A stretch of DNA of 64,000 nt from an uncultured Microbacteriaceae bacterium (GCA_947487835.1 CANKXX010000002.1:496001-560000), one strand, 5' to 3'. Shown: positions 34,306-42,854, counted from the stretch's first letter. The notes: a model not told the origin generated them from the letters alone. Numbers and translations: made by a program.

Positions 34306-34368
34306 CCTGCCCAGGCACGGGCATCCTGCCCAGGGTGAACCCGGGCACGGTGCCCCTGCCTGGGCAGG
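34306..34368 (+). terminator. Long inverted repeat between convergent genes
   Basis: Arms 34306-34323 and 34351-34368 pair at 17 of 18 positions around a 27-nt loop that itself holds a further CCTGCCCAGG copy. It lies between pdtaR and the minus-strand thioesterase and could end transcription from both sides. Confidence 0.55.
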
Positions 34369-34428
34369 ATCGGTTGAGGTGCGCGGTGAGACGCGGCGCT
34401 CGCTACGGGAGCCGGGACGTAGCGCGCG

Positions 34429-34857
34429 CTACGGGCGGTCGCGCAGCAGATTGGTGATGCGGACCGTCGACAGGCGCCTGCCCTGCTCGTCCGTGATCAC
34501 GATCTCGTGGGTCGTCAGCGTGCCGCCCAGGTGCAGCGCGGTGCACGTGCCGGTGACCAAGCCGCTCGCGACGGATCGGCTGTGACTCGCGTTCAGCTCG
34601 ATCCCCACGGCGATCCGATCGGGACCGGCGTGCAGACTCGCCGCCATCGACCCGAGCGACTCCGCGAGCACGACGTGCGCGCCGCCGTGCAGGATGCCGT
34701 ACGGCTGCGTGTTCCCCTCGACGGGCATCGTCGCGACGGAGCGCTCGGCGCTCATCTCGAGCACCCGGATGCCCATCTTCTCGGCGAGCGGGCCGACGTC
34801 GGAGGGCAGGCGGTGCGCGCCCGCGGGGGCGCCCTCCTGCGCGATGCTGTCCTGCAT
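34429..34857 (-). CDS. Hotdog-fold thioesterase (PaaI family)
   Basis: A 142-aa acyl-CoA thioesterase-like protein, with the hotdog helix motif QPYGILHGGAHVVLAESLGS and the strand HLGGTLTTHEIVITDEQGRR. The His-Gly-Gly and the following Glu are the usual active-site elements. Minus strand, with ribosome site GAGGAG just before the ATG. It is divergent from polA over 121 bp, a conserved pairing in Actinobacteria. Substrate unknown. Confidence 0.85.
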   Translation of the reverse strand: MQDSIAQEGAPAGAHRLPSDVGPLAEKMGIRVLEMSAERSVATMPVEGNTQPYGILHGGAHVVLAESLGSMAASLHAGPDRIAVGIELNASHSRSVASGLVTGTCTALHLGGTLTTHEIVITDEQGRRLSTVRITNLLRDRP

Positions 34858-34965
34858 GATCTCCTCGGGGAGGCGGCGGAAGGCGGATGGATCCCGGACG
34901 GATCCCGGGCGGATACAGCCCGGCCGGCGGCCGGGGACGCGCCCGGCGCTGTCGGCGGCTGCTTA

Positions 34966-34971
34966 TAGGCT
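34966..34971 (+). promoter_or_regulatory. Leaderless-type -10 box for polA
   Basis: TTATAGGCT, with TAGGCT ending 7 nt before the GTG start of polA. No Shine-Dalgarno fits. Confidence 0.6.
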
Positions 34972-34978
34972 GGAGCCC

Positions 34979-37663
34979 GTGCCGAATCCCGAAAAGCCTA
35001 CCCTTCTGATCGTCGACGGCCACTCGCTGGCATTCCGGGCGTTCTACGCGCTGCCCGTCGACAGTTTCACCACCCGCGACGGCCAGCACACCAACGCCAT
35101 CCACGGTTTCCTCGCCATGCTCCTGCTCCTGCTGCAGAAGGAGAAGCCGACTCATCTCGCCGTGGCGTTCGACATCTCGCGCTTCTCGTTCCGCACCCGG
35201 GAGTACGCGGAGTACAAGGGCACCCGCGGCGCGACCCCGCCCGAGTTCACCGGCCAGGTCCCGCTCCTGCAGGAGGCCCTGAAGACCATGAACATCACGA
35301 CGATCGCCAAGGAGGACTACGAGGCGGACGACATCCTCGCGACCCTGGCGAAGCAGGGCGCGGAGCAGGGCTTCCGGGTCCTCGTGGTCTCGGGCGACCG
35401 GGACACCATCCAGCTCGTGAACGACGACGTCACCCTGCTCTACCCGAACGCCATGGGCGTGAGCCAGCTCGGCCGGTACGACGCCGAGAAGGTGATGGAG
35501 AAGTACGGCGTGACGCCGGAGCAGTACCCGGACATCGCCGCGCTCGTGGGCGAGACGAGCGACAACCTGCCCGGGGTGGACAAGGTGGGCCCGAAGACGG
35601 CCGCCAAGTGGATCAACCAGTACGGGTCGCTCGACGCCGTGCTTGAGAACCGCGAGTCGATCGGCGGCAAGGTGGGCGAGAACCTCCGCGCCCAGGTCGA
35701 GAACGTGGTGCGCAACCGCCGGCTCAACCGGCTCCTCACGGACGTCGAGCTGCCCGTCGGCCCGGCCGACCTCGAGCGGAAGGGCATCGACGAGCCCGCC
35801 CTGCGCGAGCTCTTCGACCGGCTGCAGTTCCGCACGCTGCTCGACCGGATCCTCAAGCTCGAGGCGGAGGAGGAGCCGACGTCGAGCGCGAACACCCTCG
35901 AGGTCGCCGTCAACGAGGACGTGACGGAGTCGACGCCGCACCCCGAGGCCCAGAACCTGCTCGACGAGGAGCTCGAGAAGTGGCTCGAGCGCTCCGCCGC
36001 GGCGACGCCGGGCGGGCTCGGCCTCACGGTCGAGGTGTACGAGGGAAAGGTGGCCGGCTTCGGCGTCGCGAGCGCGACCGAGTCCGTGACGCTGCCCTGG
36101 GTGCCCGACCGGCAGGACTACGCACCGTTCGAGCGGTGGCTCGCCGGCCCGAGCCCGAAGGTCATGAGCGACGCCAAGTACCAGGTGAAGGCCATGATGC
36201 AGTCCGGCCTCGCCTTCGACGGCCTCGCGTTCGACGCGCACGTCGCCGGCTGGCTGCTGCGACCGGGCTCGCCGGACAAGACCCTGGCCGCGCTCGTGTC
36301 GCGGCACCTGCACGAGGACCTGCCGCAGCCCGACGCGAACCAGCTCGTGCCCGCGGACGACATCCTCACCACCCCGCTCGAGGCGTGGTTCACCCAGCGC
36401 CTGTGCGCGGCGATGCGCGACGAGCTCGACGCGACGACCCTGTCCGTGCTCGTCGACATCGAGCTGCCGACGCTGCTCGTGCTCGCCCGGATGGAGCTCA
36501 GCGGCATGACCACCGACCGGGCGGCCCTGCGCGAGCTCTCCTCCGGTCTCGGCGAGCGGGTCGCCGAGCTGGCGTCCAGCGCGTACGCGGAGGTGGGCCG
36601 CGAGCTGAACCTCGGGTCGCCGAAGCAGCTGCAGGAGGTGCTGTTCGACCAGCTCGGCATGCCGAAGACCCGCGCGAACAAGACCGGCTACTCCACCGAC
36701 GCCGGGGCGCTCGCCGACCTGCAGGCCTCCAACCCGCACCCGTTCCTCGACCTCCTGCTGCAGCACCGCGACGCGAGCAAGCTCCGGCAGATCATCGAGA
36801 CCCTCGAGCGCTCCATCGGCGCGGACGGCCGCATCCACACCTCGTACGTGCAGACGGGCACGAGCACGGGACGCATCTCGTCGACCGACCCGAACCTGCA
36901 GAACATCCCGATCCGCACCGAGGAGGGCCGCCGCATCCGCCGGGCCTTCCGCGTCGGCGAGGGCTACGACACCCTGCTCACCGCGGACTACTCGCAGATC
37001 GAGATGCGCATCATGGCGCACCTCTCCGGCGACCCGGGCCTCATCGAGGCGTTCAATGCGGGGGAGGACCTGCACCGTTTCGTCGGCTCCCGCGTGTTCG
37101 GCGTCGAGCCGGCGGACGTCTCGTCCGAGATGCGCAGCAAGGTGAAGGCGATGTCCTACGGGCTGGCCTACGGGCTCAGCGCGTTCGGCCTGTCGAAGCA
37201 GCTGCGCATCGAGACCGCGGAGGCGAAGCAGCTCATGAGCGACTACTTCTCGCGCTTCGGCTCGGTCCGCGACTACCTGCGCAACGTCGTCGAGCAGGCG
37301 CGCGAGGACGGCTACACGGAAACGATCTTCGGCCGCCGCCGGCCCTTCCCCGACCTGAAGAGCCCGAACCGGGTGATCCGCGACAACGCCGAGCGGCAGG
37401 CGCTGAACGCGCCGATCCAGGGCTCCGCGGCCGACATCATGAAGTTCGCGATGATCGGCATCGACAGCGACCTCCGCGAGCAGGGGCTGCAGGCCCGGAT
37501 GCTCATGCAGGTGCATGACGAGCTCGTCTTCGAGGTGCACGAGGGGGAGTGGGACGCGCTCGAGTCGATCGTTACCGGCCGCATGGCCGGTGCCGCGCAG
37601 TTGTCCGTGCCTCTCGACGTGCAGGTCGGGCGGGGAGAGAATTGGGACGAGGCCGCGCACTAG
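34979..37663 (+). CDS. polA: DNA polymerase I
   Basis: Fills gaps and removes primers, in repair and replication. The 894-aa protein has a 5'-nuclease domain (about 1-300: LLIVDGHSLAFRAFYALP, EADDILATLA, VSGDRDTIQLVN, VPGVDKVGPKTA-like LPGVDKVGPKTAAKW), a 3'-5' exonuclease-like domain in which the catalytic DxE motif is not seen (LGLTVEVYEGKVAGF stands in its place), and the family A polymerase (LLTADYSQIEMRIMAHLSGD, QVHDELVFEV). Proofreading is therefore probably absent, as in mycobacterial PolA. Start at GTG 34979, behind a TAGGCT box. Confidence 0.97.
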   Translation: MPNPEKPTLLIVDGHSLAFRAFYALPVDSFTTRDGQHTNAIHGFLAMLLLLLQKEKPTHLAVAFDISRFSFRTREYAEYKGTRGATPPEFTGQVPLLQEALKTMNITTIAKEDYEADDILATLAKQGAEQGFRVLVVSGDRDTIQLVNDDVTLLYPNAMGVSQLGRYDAEKVMEKYGVTPEQYPDIAALVGETSDNLPGVDKVGPKTAAKWINQYGSLDAVLENRESIGGKVGENLRAQVENVVRNRRLNRLLTDVELPVGPADLERKGIDEPALRELFDRLQFRTLLDRILKLEAEEEPTSSANTLEVAVNEDVTESTPHPEAQNLLDEELEKWLERSAAATPGGLGLTVEVYEGKVAGFGVASATESVTLPWVPDRQDYAPFERWLAGPSPKVMSDAKYQVKAMMQSGLAFDGLAFDAHVAGWLLRPGSPDKTLAALVSRHLHEDLPQPDANQLVPADDILTTPLEAWFTQRLCAAMRDELDATTLSVLVDIELPTLLVLARMELSGMTTDRAALRELSSGLGERVAELASSAYAEVGRELNLGSPKQLQEVLFDQLGMPKTRANKTGYSTDAGALADLQASNPHPFLDLLLQHRDASKLRQIIETLERSIGADGRIHTSYVQTGTSTGRISSTDPNLQNIPIRTEEGRRIRRAFRVGEGYDTLLTADYSQIEMRIMAHLSGDPGLIEAFNAGEDLHRFVGSRVFGVEPADVSSEMRSKVKAMSYGLAYGLSAFGLSKQLRIETAEAKQLMSDYFSRFGSVRDYLRNVVEQAREDGYTETIFGRRRPFPDLKSPNRVIRDNAERQALNAPIQGSAADIMKFAMIGIDSDLREQGLQARMLMQVHDELVFEVHEGEWDALESIVTGRMAGAAQLSVPLDVQVGRGENWDEAAH

Positions 37664-37674
37664 CGCGGCACCGC

Positions 37675-37694
37675 GGGCGCCGACGGCGGCGCCC
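37675..37694 (+). terminator. Weak hairpin after polA
   Basis: A 7-bp GC stem (GGGCGCC 37675-37681 with GGCGCCC 37688-37694) and 6-nt loop. Short and without T-tract, so tentative. Confidence 0.3.
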
Positions 37695-37726
37695 TCGAGG
37701 AACCATCAGCGAAAGAAGTACCACCG

Positions 37727-38224
37727 GTGCCCACGAGCCCCATCGACAGCCCGCCCTCGACCATCGCCGCACTCTTCTCCGAGGGCGGCATCCAGCTGGA
37801 CGCCACGGCAACCGACCGGCTCGACGCGGTCAGCCAGGCGGGCACGCTGCTCGTGCAGCACGGCGCGGTCGAGCCGACCTACGTCGGATCGATGCTGCGC
37901 CGCGAGACGTCGGTGTCGACGTACGTCGGCAACGGGGTCGCCATGCCGCACGGCACCATCGCCGGCAAGCACGCCGTGCACCGCGATGCGCTCAGCCTGC
38001 TCCGCTTCCGCGAGGGCGTGGACTGGAACGGCGAGACCGTGCACCTCGTGATCGGCATCGCGGCCCACGGCGGGGCGCACATCGCCATGCTCGCCCGGCT
38101 CGCCGACGTGCTGCTCGACCGCGCGACGGTCGACCGCATCCTGGCGGCGACGTCGACGGACGAGGTGCTCGCCGCGTTCGCCGCCCGCGAGCCCGCGGAC
38201 GACGCGTCGACCGCCGTCCGCTGA
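37727..38224 (+). CDS. Stand-alone PTS EIIA component, mannitol/fructose type
   Basis: A 165-aa single EIIA domain with phospho-acceptor His75 in GNGVAMPHGTIAGK, plus FREGVDWNGETVHLVIGIA, as in the C-terminal EIIA of mannitol permeases. It would pass phosphate from HPr to an EIIB. No EIIB, EIIC, HPr or EI gene is in the window, so it either serves a transporter encoded elsewhere or has a regulatory role. GTG start with a GAAAGAAG purine tract 7-14 nt upstream. Confidence 0.85.
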   Translation: MPTSPIDSPPSTIAALFSEGGIQLDATATDRLDAVSQAGTLLVQHGAVEPTYVGSMLRRETSVSTYVGNGVAMPHGTIAGKHAVHRDALSLLRFREGVDWNGETVHLVIGIAAHGGAHIAMLARLADVLLDRATVDRILAATSTDEVLAAFAAREPADDASTAVR

Positions 38225-38271
38225 GCCGCAGAGGCGCTGCCGCTGGCGCGCTGAGCAGCACGTGCCCGCAA

Positions 38272-38277
38272 TAGGCT
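38272..38277 (+). promoter_or_regulatory. Leaderless-type -10 box for the DUF885 gene
   Basis: TAGGCT then 7 nt (CGTCGGC) to the ATG; no ribosome site. Confidence 0.6.
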
Positions 38278-38284
38278 CGTCGGC

Positions 38285-40030
38285 ATGACGAGTCCCTCCG
38301 AGAGCGCCGGCACCGAGAACGCGATCACCGAGAACGCGACCACCCCGAACGCGACCACCGCGCCCGACACGGCGCGGACGCCGTCGGCGGTCGACGCGAT
38401 CGCCGAGGGCTGGGTCGACACCCTCCTCGAGCTGAGTCCGGAACTGCACGTGTACCTCGGCCGCCCGGGCCGCGAGGGGCAGTACTCCGACTACTCGCCC
38501 GCGGGGCACGAGCGGCGCGCCGAGGCCGCTCGGCGCGTGCTGGACGCCCTCGGTTCCGCCGACCCCACGGACGAGGTCGACGTCGTCACCGCCGCCGACC
38601 TCCGCCGCGAGCTCGAGCTCGACCTCGAGCGGCACGAGGCGCGGCTCCACCTGCGCGACCTGAACGTCATCGCGTCGCCCGCGCAGGAGATCCGCGAGGT
38701 GTTCGACCTCATGCCCACGGTGTCCGAGGGCGACTGGTCCGTGATCGCCGAGCGGCTGCGCAACGTTCCCGACGCCGTGGCCGGCTACCGGCAGACGCTC
38801 GCGGCGGGTGTCGCCGCGGGCAGCGCCCCGGCGAAGCGGCAGGTCCGCGAGGTCGCCCAGCAGGCGGCGGCGCACGCGTCGCCGGACGGGTTCTTCCGCG
38901 CCCTGGTCGCCGGCGCGTCCGCGGACGGGGCCGAGCTGCCGGAGTCGCTGCGCGCCGACCTGGACCGCGCGGCCACCCGGGCCGCCGAGGCCTACTCGGG
39001 CCTCGCCGACTTCCTCCGCTCCGAGCTCGAGCCCGCCGGCCGGCAGGACGACGCCGCCGGCCGCGAGGAGTACGCGCTCGCGTCCCGCGGCTTCCTCGGC
39101 GCCACCATCGATCTCGACGAGACCTACGAGTGGGGCATCGAGGAGCTCGCCCGGATGACGGAGGAGCAGGAGTCCATCGCCCGCGAGATCGCGCCGGGCG
39201 CGAGCGTGCTCGAGGCGATCGCGCACCTCGACGCCGACCCGAGCCGCACCCTGCACGGCACGGACGCGTTGCAGCGCTGGATGCAGGAGAAGAGCGACCG
39301 GGCGGTCGAGGAGCTGTCCCGCTCGCACTTCGACATCCCCGAGGTCATCCGCGAGCTGGAGTGCCGCATCGCACCCACCCACGAGGGCGGCATCTACTAC
39401 ACCGGCCCGGCCGACGACTTCTCCCGCCCCGGCCGCATGTGGTGGTCGGTTCCCGAGGGCGTCACCGAGTTCGCCACCTGGCGCGAGCTCACGACGGTCT
39501 ACCACGAGGGCGTGCCCGGGCATCACCTGCAGATCGCGCAGGCCACCTACAACAAGGCGAGCCTGAACAGCTGGCGCCGCATCGCGGGCACGTCCGGGCA
39601 CGCGGAGGGCTGGGCGCTGTACGCCGAGCGGCTGATGGAGGAGCTCGGTTACCTCGACGACCCGGCCGACCGGCTCGGCATGCTCGACGGCCAGCGGATG
39701 CGCGCGGCGCGCGTCGTGCTCGACATCGGCGTGCACCTGGGCAAGCCGCGCCTCGACGGCACCGGCACCTGGGACGCCGTCTACGCCTTCGAGTTCATGA
39801 AGCGCAACGTGAACATGGACGAGAGCTTCGTGCGCTTCGAGGTCAACCGCTACCTCGGCTGGCCCGGCCAGGCGCCCTCCTACAAGGTGGGGCAGCGCAT
39901 CTGGGAGCAGCTGCGCGACGAGTACCGCAGGCGCGAGGGCGCGGACTTCGACATCAAGCGCTTCCACCGCCGCGCGCTCGACCTCGGCGGCGTCGGCCTG
40001 GACACCCTGCGCGCCGCCCTGCTCACCTGA
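38285..40030 (+). CDS. DUF885 family metallopeptidase-like protein
   Basis: A 581-aa soluble protein with the DUF885 zinc motif HEGVPGHH (His407, Glu408, His413 or 414) and downstream GTSGHAEGWALYAERLMEELG, the second metal-site region. Residues 1-35 are an Asn/Thr-rich tail built on the repeat ENATT, coded by 15-bp near repeats around 38315-38365, and look disordered. No signal peptide. Probable role: intracellular peptidase; the substrate is unknown. Free-standing transcription unit. Confidence 0.85.
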   Translation: MTSPSESAGTENAITENATTPNATTAPDTARTPSAVDAIAEGWVDTLLELSPELHVYLGRPGREGQYSDYSPAGHERRAEAARRVLDALGSADPTDEVDVVTAADLRRELELDLERHEARLHLRDLNVIASPAQEIREVFDLMPTVSEGDWSVIAERLRNVPDAVAGYRQTLAAGVAAGSAPAKRQVREVAQQAAAHASPDGFFRALVAGASADGAELPESLRADLDRAATRAAEAYSGLADFLRSELEPAGRQDDAAGREEYALASRGFLGATIDLDETYEWGIEELARMTEEQESIAREIAPGASVLEAIAHLDADPSRTLHGTDALQRWMQEKSDRAVEELSRSHFDIPEVIRELECRIAPTHEGGIYYTGPADDFSRPGRMWWSVPEGVTEFATWRELTTVYHEGVPGHHLQIAQATYNKASLNSWRRIAGTSGHAEGWALYAERLMEELGYLDDPADRLGMLDGQRMRAARVVLDIGVHLGKPRLDGTGTWDAVYAFEFMKRNVNMDESFVRFEVNRYLGWPGQAPSYKVGQRIWEQLRDEYRRREGADFDIKRFHRRALDLGGVGLDTLRAALLT

Positions 40031-40066
40031 GCACCCGGTGCACGTCCGCGGATCCAGCGGAGCGAA

Positions 40067-40237
40067 CGCAATTCAGCAGATCCGGGCGCCCCAGGAACGC
40101 AACTCAGCAGATCCGCGCCGACACGCCGCTCCGGGGGCGTGACACGCCGGGGGTGCGTCGGGTTCTGCTGAGTTGCGTCGGGGTGCCGGTGCTGAGTTGC
40201 GTCGGGGTGCCGGTGTTGAATCACGACGGGTGCCGGT
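40067..40237 (+). repeat. Composite CGCAAYTCAGCAGA repeat, copy 2, with 24-bp tandem repeat
   Basis: Unit A (CGCAATTCAGCAGA, 40067) and unit B (CGCAACTCAGCAGA, 40098) stand 31 bp apart, as in the first copy. An inverted unit (CTGCTGAGTTGCG, 40165-40177) follows, then a 24-bp unit is repeated exactly (40167-40190 and 40191-40214) with a third decayed copy to 40237. The rest of the 443-bp gap 40031-40473 holds GC-rich sequence and the rpsA promoter and leader; no gene is supported. Confidence 0.8.
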
Positions 40238-40367
40238 CCCGAGACTGCGGCGTGTCGGCAGGTGGAGGCGCGGACCGCGTCACTGCCGGCAGGAGCGCGG
40301 CGCACCCCCGCGGAGGGGCGCGGCGCGCGGGTGGTCGCGCGGGCTGGCGTGCCCGTGCTACGGGCGC

Positions 40368-40373
40368 TAGAAT
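40368..40373 (+). promoter_or_regulatory. Putative -10 box for rpsA
   Basis: TAGAAT, the best -10 match in the gap, about 100 bp before rpsA, leaving a leader of some 95 nt. Confidence 0.5.
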
Positions 40374-40407
40374 CGAATGTCGCACTCGCGGCACTCCTAT
40401 TCGCCTG

Positions 40408-40440
40408 TCACGGCGAGCCACTCGCACCATTTCGCCGTGA
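40408..40440 (+). promoter_or_regulatory. Hairpin in the rpsA leader
   Basis: A perfect 9-bp stem (TCACGGCGA 40408-40416 with TCGCCGTGA 40432-40440) around a 15-nt loop, about 20 nt before the GGAG ribosome site. S1 represses its own translation in some bacteria; a similar role here is only a suggestion. Confidence 0.35.
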
Positions 40441-40473
40441 CCTGAACCATGTCCATTCTGGAGCAACTACTAC

Positions 40474-41931
40474 ATGACGATCGCAACGACCGACAAGGCA
40501 CTGAAGCAGGTAGCCGTAAATGACATCGGCTCCGCAGAAGACTTCCTTGCCGCGGTCGAGAAGACCCTGAAATTCTTCAACGACGGAGACCTCATCGAGG
40601 GCACCGTGGTGAAGATCGACCGCGACGAGGTTCTCCTCGACGTCGGTTACAAGACCGAGGGCGTCATTCCCTCCCGCGAACTTTCCATCAAGCACGACGT
40701 CGACCCGAGCGAGGTCGTCCAGGTCGGCGACAGCGTCGAGGCTCTTGTTCTCCAGAAGGAGGACAAGGAGGGCCGGCTCATCCTGTCCAAGAAGCGCGCA
40801 CAGTACGAGCGCGCATGGGGCGACGTCGAGAAGATCAAGGAGTCCGATGGCGTTGTCACCGGTTCCGTGATCGAGGTCGTCAAGGGTGGCCTCATCGTCG
40901 ACATCGGCCTGCGTGGCTTCCTCCCGGCGTCGCTCATCGAGCTCCGCCGCGTGCGCGACCTCACGCCGTACCTCGGCCAGGAGATCGAGGCGAAGATCCT
41001 CGAGCTCGACAAGAACCGCAACAACGTCGTCCTCTCCCGCCGCGCCCTGCTCGAGCAGACGCAGTCCGAGAGCCGCTCGACCTTCCTCAACAACCTCCAC
41101 AAGGGTCAGGTCCGCAAGGGCGTCGTCTCCTCGATCGTCAACTTCGGTGCGTTCGTGGACCTCGGCGGCGTCGACGGTCTCGTCCACGTGTCGGAGCTCA
41201 GCTGGAAGCACATCGAGCACGCCAGCGAGGTCGTCGAGGTCGGCCAGGAGGTCACCGTCGAGATCCTCGAGGTCGACCTCGAGCGCGAGCGCGTCTCCCT
41301 GTCGCTCAAGGCGACGCAGGAGGACCCGTGGCAGGTCTTCGCCCGCACCCACGCCATCGGCCAGGTCGCACCGGGCAAGGTCACCAAGCTCGTTCCGTTC
41401 GGTGCGTTCGTGCGCGTCGCGGACGGCATCGAGGGCCTCGTGCACATCTCGGAGCTGTCCGGCAAGCACGTCGAGCTCGCCGAGCAGGTCGTGTCGGTCG
41501 GCGAAGAGGTCTTCGTCAAGGTCATCGACATCGACCTCGAGCGTCGCCGCATCTCGCTGAGCCTCAAGCAGGCCAACGAGGGTGTCGACCCCGAGGGCAC
41601 CGAGTTCGACCCGGCGCTCTACGGCATGCTCACCGAGTACGACGAGCAGGGGAACTACAAGTACCCCGAGGGCTTCGACCCGGAGACGAACGAGTGGAAG
41701 GAAGGCTTCGAGGCCCAGCGCGAGAAGTGGGAGCAGGACTACGCTGCCGCCCAGGCTCGCTGGGAGGCCCACAAGAAGCAGGTCGCCGCTGCCGCCGAGG
41801 CCGAGGCGTCCGACACCGGCACCACGTCCGTCGGTGGCTCTTCCTTCACGAGCGAGTCGACCGGTGCGGGCACGCTCGCCGATGACGAGTCCCTCGCGGC
41901 CCTCCGCGAGAAGCTCTCCAGCAACTCCTAA
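40474..41931 (+). CDS. rpsA: 30S ribosomal protein S1
   Basis: RNA-binding ribosomal protein that helps mRNA binding. The 485-aa protein has four S1 (OB-fold) domains, beginning near residues 33 (GDLIEGTVVKIDRDEVLLDV), 118, 205 (KGVVSSIVNFGAFVDLGGVDG) and 290 (GKVTKLVPFGAFVRVADGIEG), the last two ending in the usual ISLSLK-type motif. The C-terminal 120 residues are acidic and disordered (Glu/Ala/Ser). Four domains rather than six is typical for Actinobacteria. ATG with GGAG 11 nt upstream. Confidence 0.97.
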   Translation: MTIATTDKALKQVAVNDIGSAEDFLAAVEKTLKFFNDGDLIEGTVVKIDRDEVLLDVGYKTEGVIPSRELSIKHDVDPSEVVQVGDSVEALVLQKEDKEGRLILSKKRAQYERAWGDVEKIKESDGVVTGSVIEVVKGGLIVDIGLRGFLPASLIELRRVRDLTPYLGQEIEAKILELDKNRNNVVLSRRALLEQTQSESRSTFLNNLHKGQVRKGVVSSIVNFGAFVDLGGVDGLVHVSELSWKHIEHASEVVEVGQEVTVEILEVDLERERVSLSLKATQEDPWQVFARTHAIGQVAPGKVTKLVPFGAFVRVADGIEGLVHISELSGKHVELAEQVVSVGEEVFVKVIDIDLERRRISLSLKQANEGVDPEGTEFDPALYGMLTEYDEQGNYKYPEGFDPETNEWKEGFEAQREKWEQDYAAAQARWEAHKKQVAAAAEAEASDTGTTSVGGSSFTSESTGAGTLADDESLAALREKLSSNS

Positions 41932-41959
41932 GCACCACCGCCCGGCAACGGGTGCATCG

Positions 41960-41989
41960 GGGCGGTTCCTCCTTCGGGAGGGACCGCCC
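41960..41989 (+). terminator. Rho-independent terminator of rpsA
   Basis: A 13-bp stem with one G:U pair around the stable tetraloop TTCG, followed by TTTCG. It ends 58 bp after the rpsA stop. Confidence 0.85.
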
Positions 41990-42014
41990 TTTCGCGTTGT
42001 CCGGCCCCGTCCCG

Positions 42015-42070
42015 CGAGGTGCGGACTCGGTTCCTCCCGGGCCGCAGAAGGGACAGAGTCGGGCACCTCG
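42015..42070 (+). repeat. Palindromic repeat, copy 2
   Basis: Left arm (42015-42034, CGAGGTGCGGACTCGGTTCC) and right arm (42051-42070) pair imperfectly. Both arms match the palindrome at 10031-10085 in priA, with several changes. It sits between the rpsA terminator and the coaE promoter. Confidence 0.75.
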
Positions 42071-42109
42071 GGGGATGCGGCGAGCCCGGCACCGGAGCAT
42101 CGACCGACA

Positions 42110-42115
42110 TAGGGT
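42110..42115 (+). promoter_or_regulatory. Leaderless-type -10 box for coaE
   Basis: TAGGGT followed by TGACCG and the GTG start, the same spacer as hisE. Confidence 0.6.
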
Positions 42116-42121
42116 TGACCG

Positions 42122-42724
42122 GTGTTCCTGATCGGATTGACGGGCGGCATCGCCGCGGGGAAGTCGGCCGTGGCCGAGCGCATGGCCGAGCTCGGCGCCG
42201 TGCACATCGACGCGGACGCCCTGGCGCGCGAGGTCGTGGAGCCGGGCACGGATGCGCTGCGCCGCATCGAGGAGGAGTTCGGTCCCGGCGTGATCGCGCC
42301 CGACGGCTCCCTCGATCGCAAGTCGCTCGGCGCGGTCGTGTTCGCCTACCCGGAGAAGCTCGCCCTGCTGAACTCCATCACGCACCCGGCGGTGCGGCAG
42401 CGATCGTCCGAGCTCATCGAGGCCGCGCAGGCCGAGAATCCGAAGGCCGTCGTCGTGTACGACGTGCCGCTGCTCGTCGAGGCCGCCGTCGACCATCCCT
42501 TCGACATCGTGGTCGTCGTCAGCGCCACGGAGGAGACCCGCCTGCAGCGGCTCACCGAGCTGCGCGGGATGTCGCGCGTCGAGGCCCTGCGTCGCATGGC
42601 TTCGCAGGCGCCGGAGTCGGAGCGGCTGGCCATCGCGGACGTCGTCATCGACGCCAACGGCACGCTCGAGGAGACCCGCGGCCAGGTGGACGCGTTCTGG
42701 GGCACCATTCCTCGAGCGGGCTGA
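42122..42724 (+). CDS. coaE: Dephospho-CoA kinase
   Basis: Last step of coenzyme A synthesis. At 200 aa it has the P-loop GLTGGIAAGKSAV (residues 6-18), DADALAREVVEPGT, the ITHPAVR motif and the lid region VVSATEETRLQRL. GTG start directly behind a -10 box. It neighbours rpsA and uvrB, a common actinobacterial order. No C-terminal GrpB-like extension, unlike the mycobacterial form. Confidence 0.95.
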   Translation: MFLIGLTGGIAAGKSAVAERMAELGAVHIDADALAREVVEPGTDALRRIEEEFGPGVIAPDGSLDRKSLGAVVFAYPEKLALLNSITHPAVRQRSSELIEAAQAENPKAVVVYDVPLLVEAAVDHPFDIVVVVSATEETRLQRLTELRGMSRVEALRRMASQAPESERLAIADVVIDANGTLEETRGQVDAFWGTIPRAG

Positions 42725-42854
42725 CACACCGGTGGGCCGACCTCCGCACAGCCGGCGGATCCCCTGGCCGGCCGGTGACGACGTCAGCCGGCCGAGCATG
42801 CCGGTGGCGTTGCGCTCCCAGCGGACACGCCGGACCGATGTCGGTGGTCCCTCT

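Noticed and set aside
40173-40477. Short open frames in the gap before rpsA
   Set aside because: They overlap tandem repeats, lack ribosome sites and show no recognisable protein sequence.
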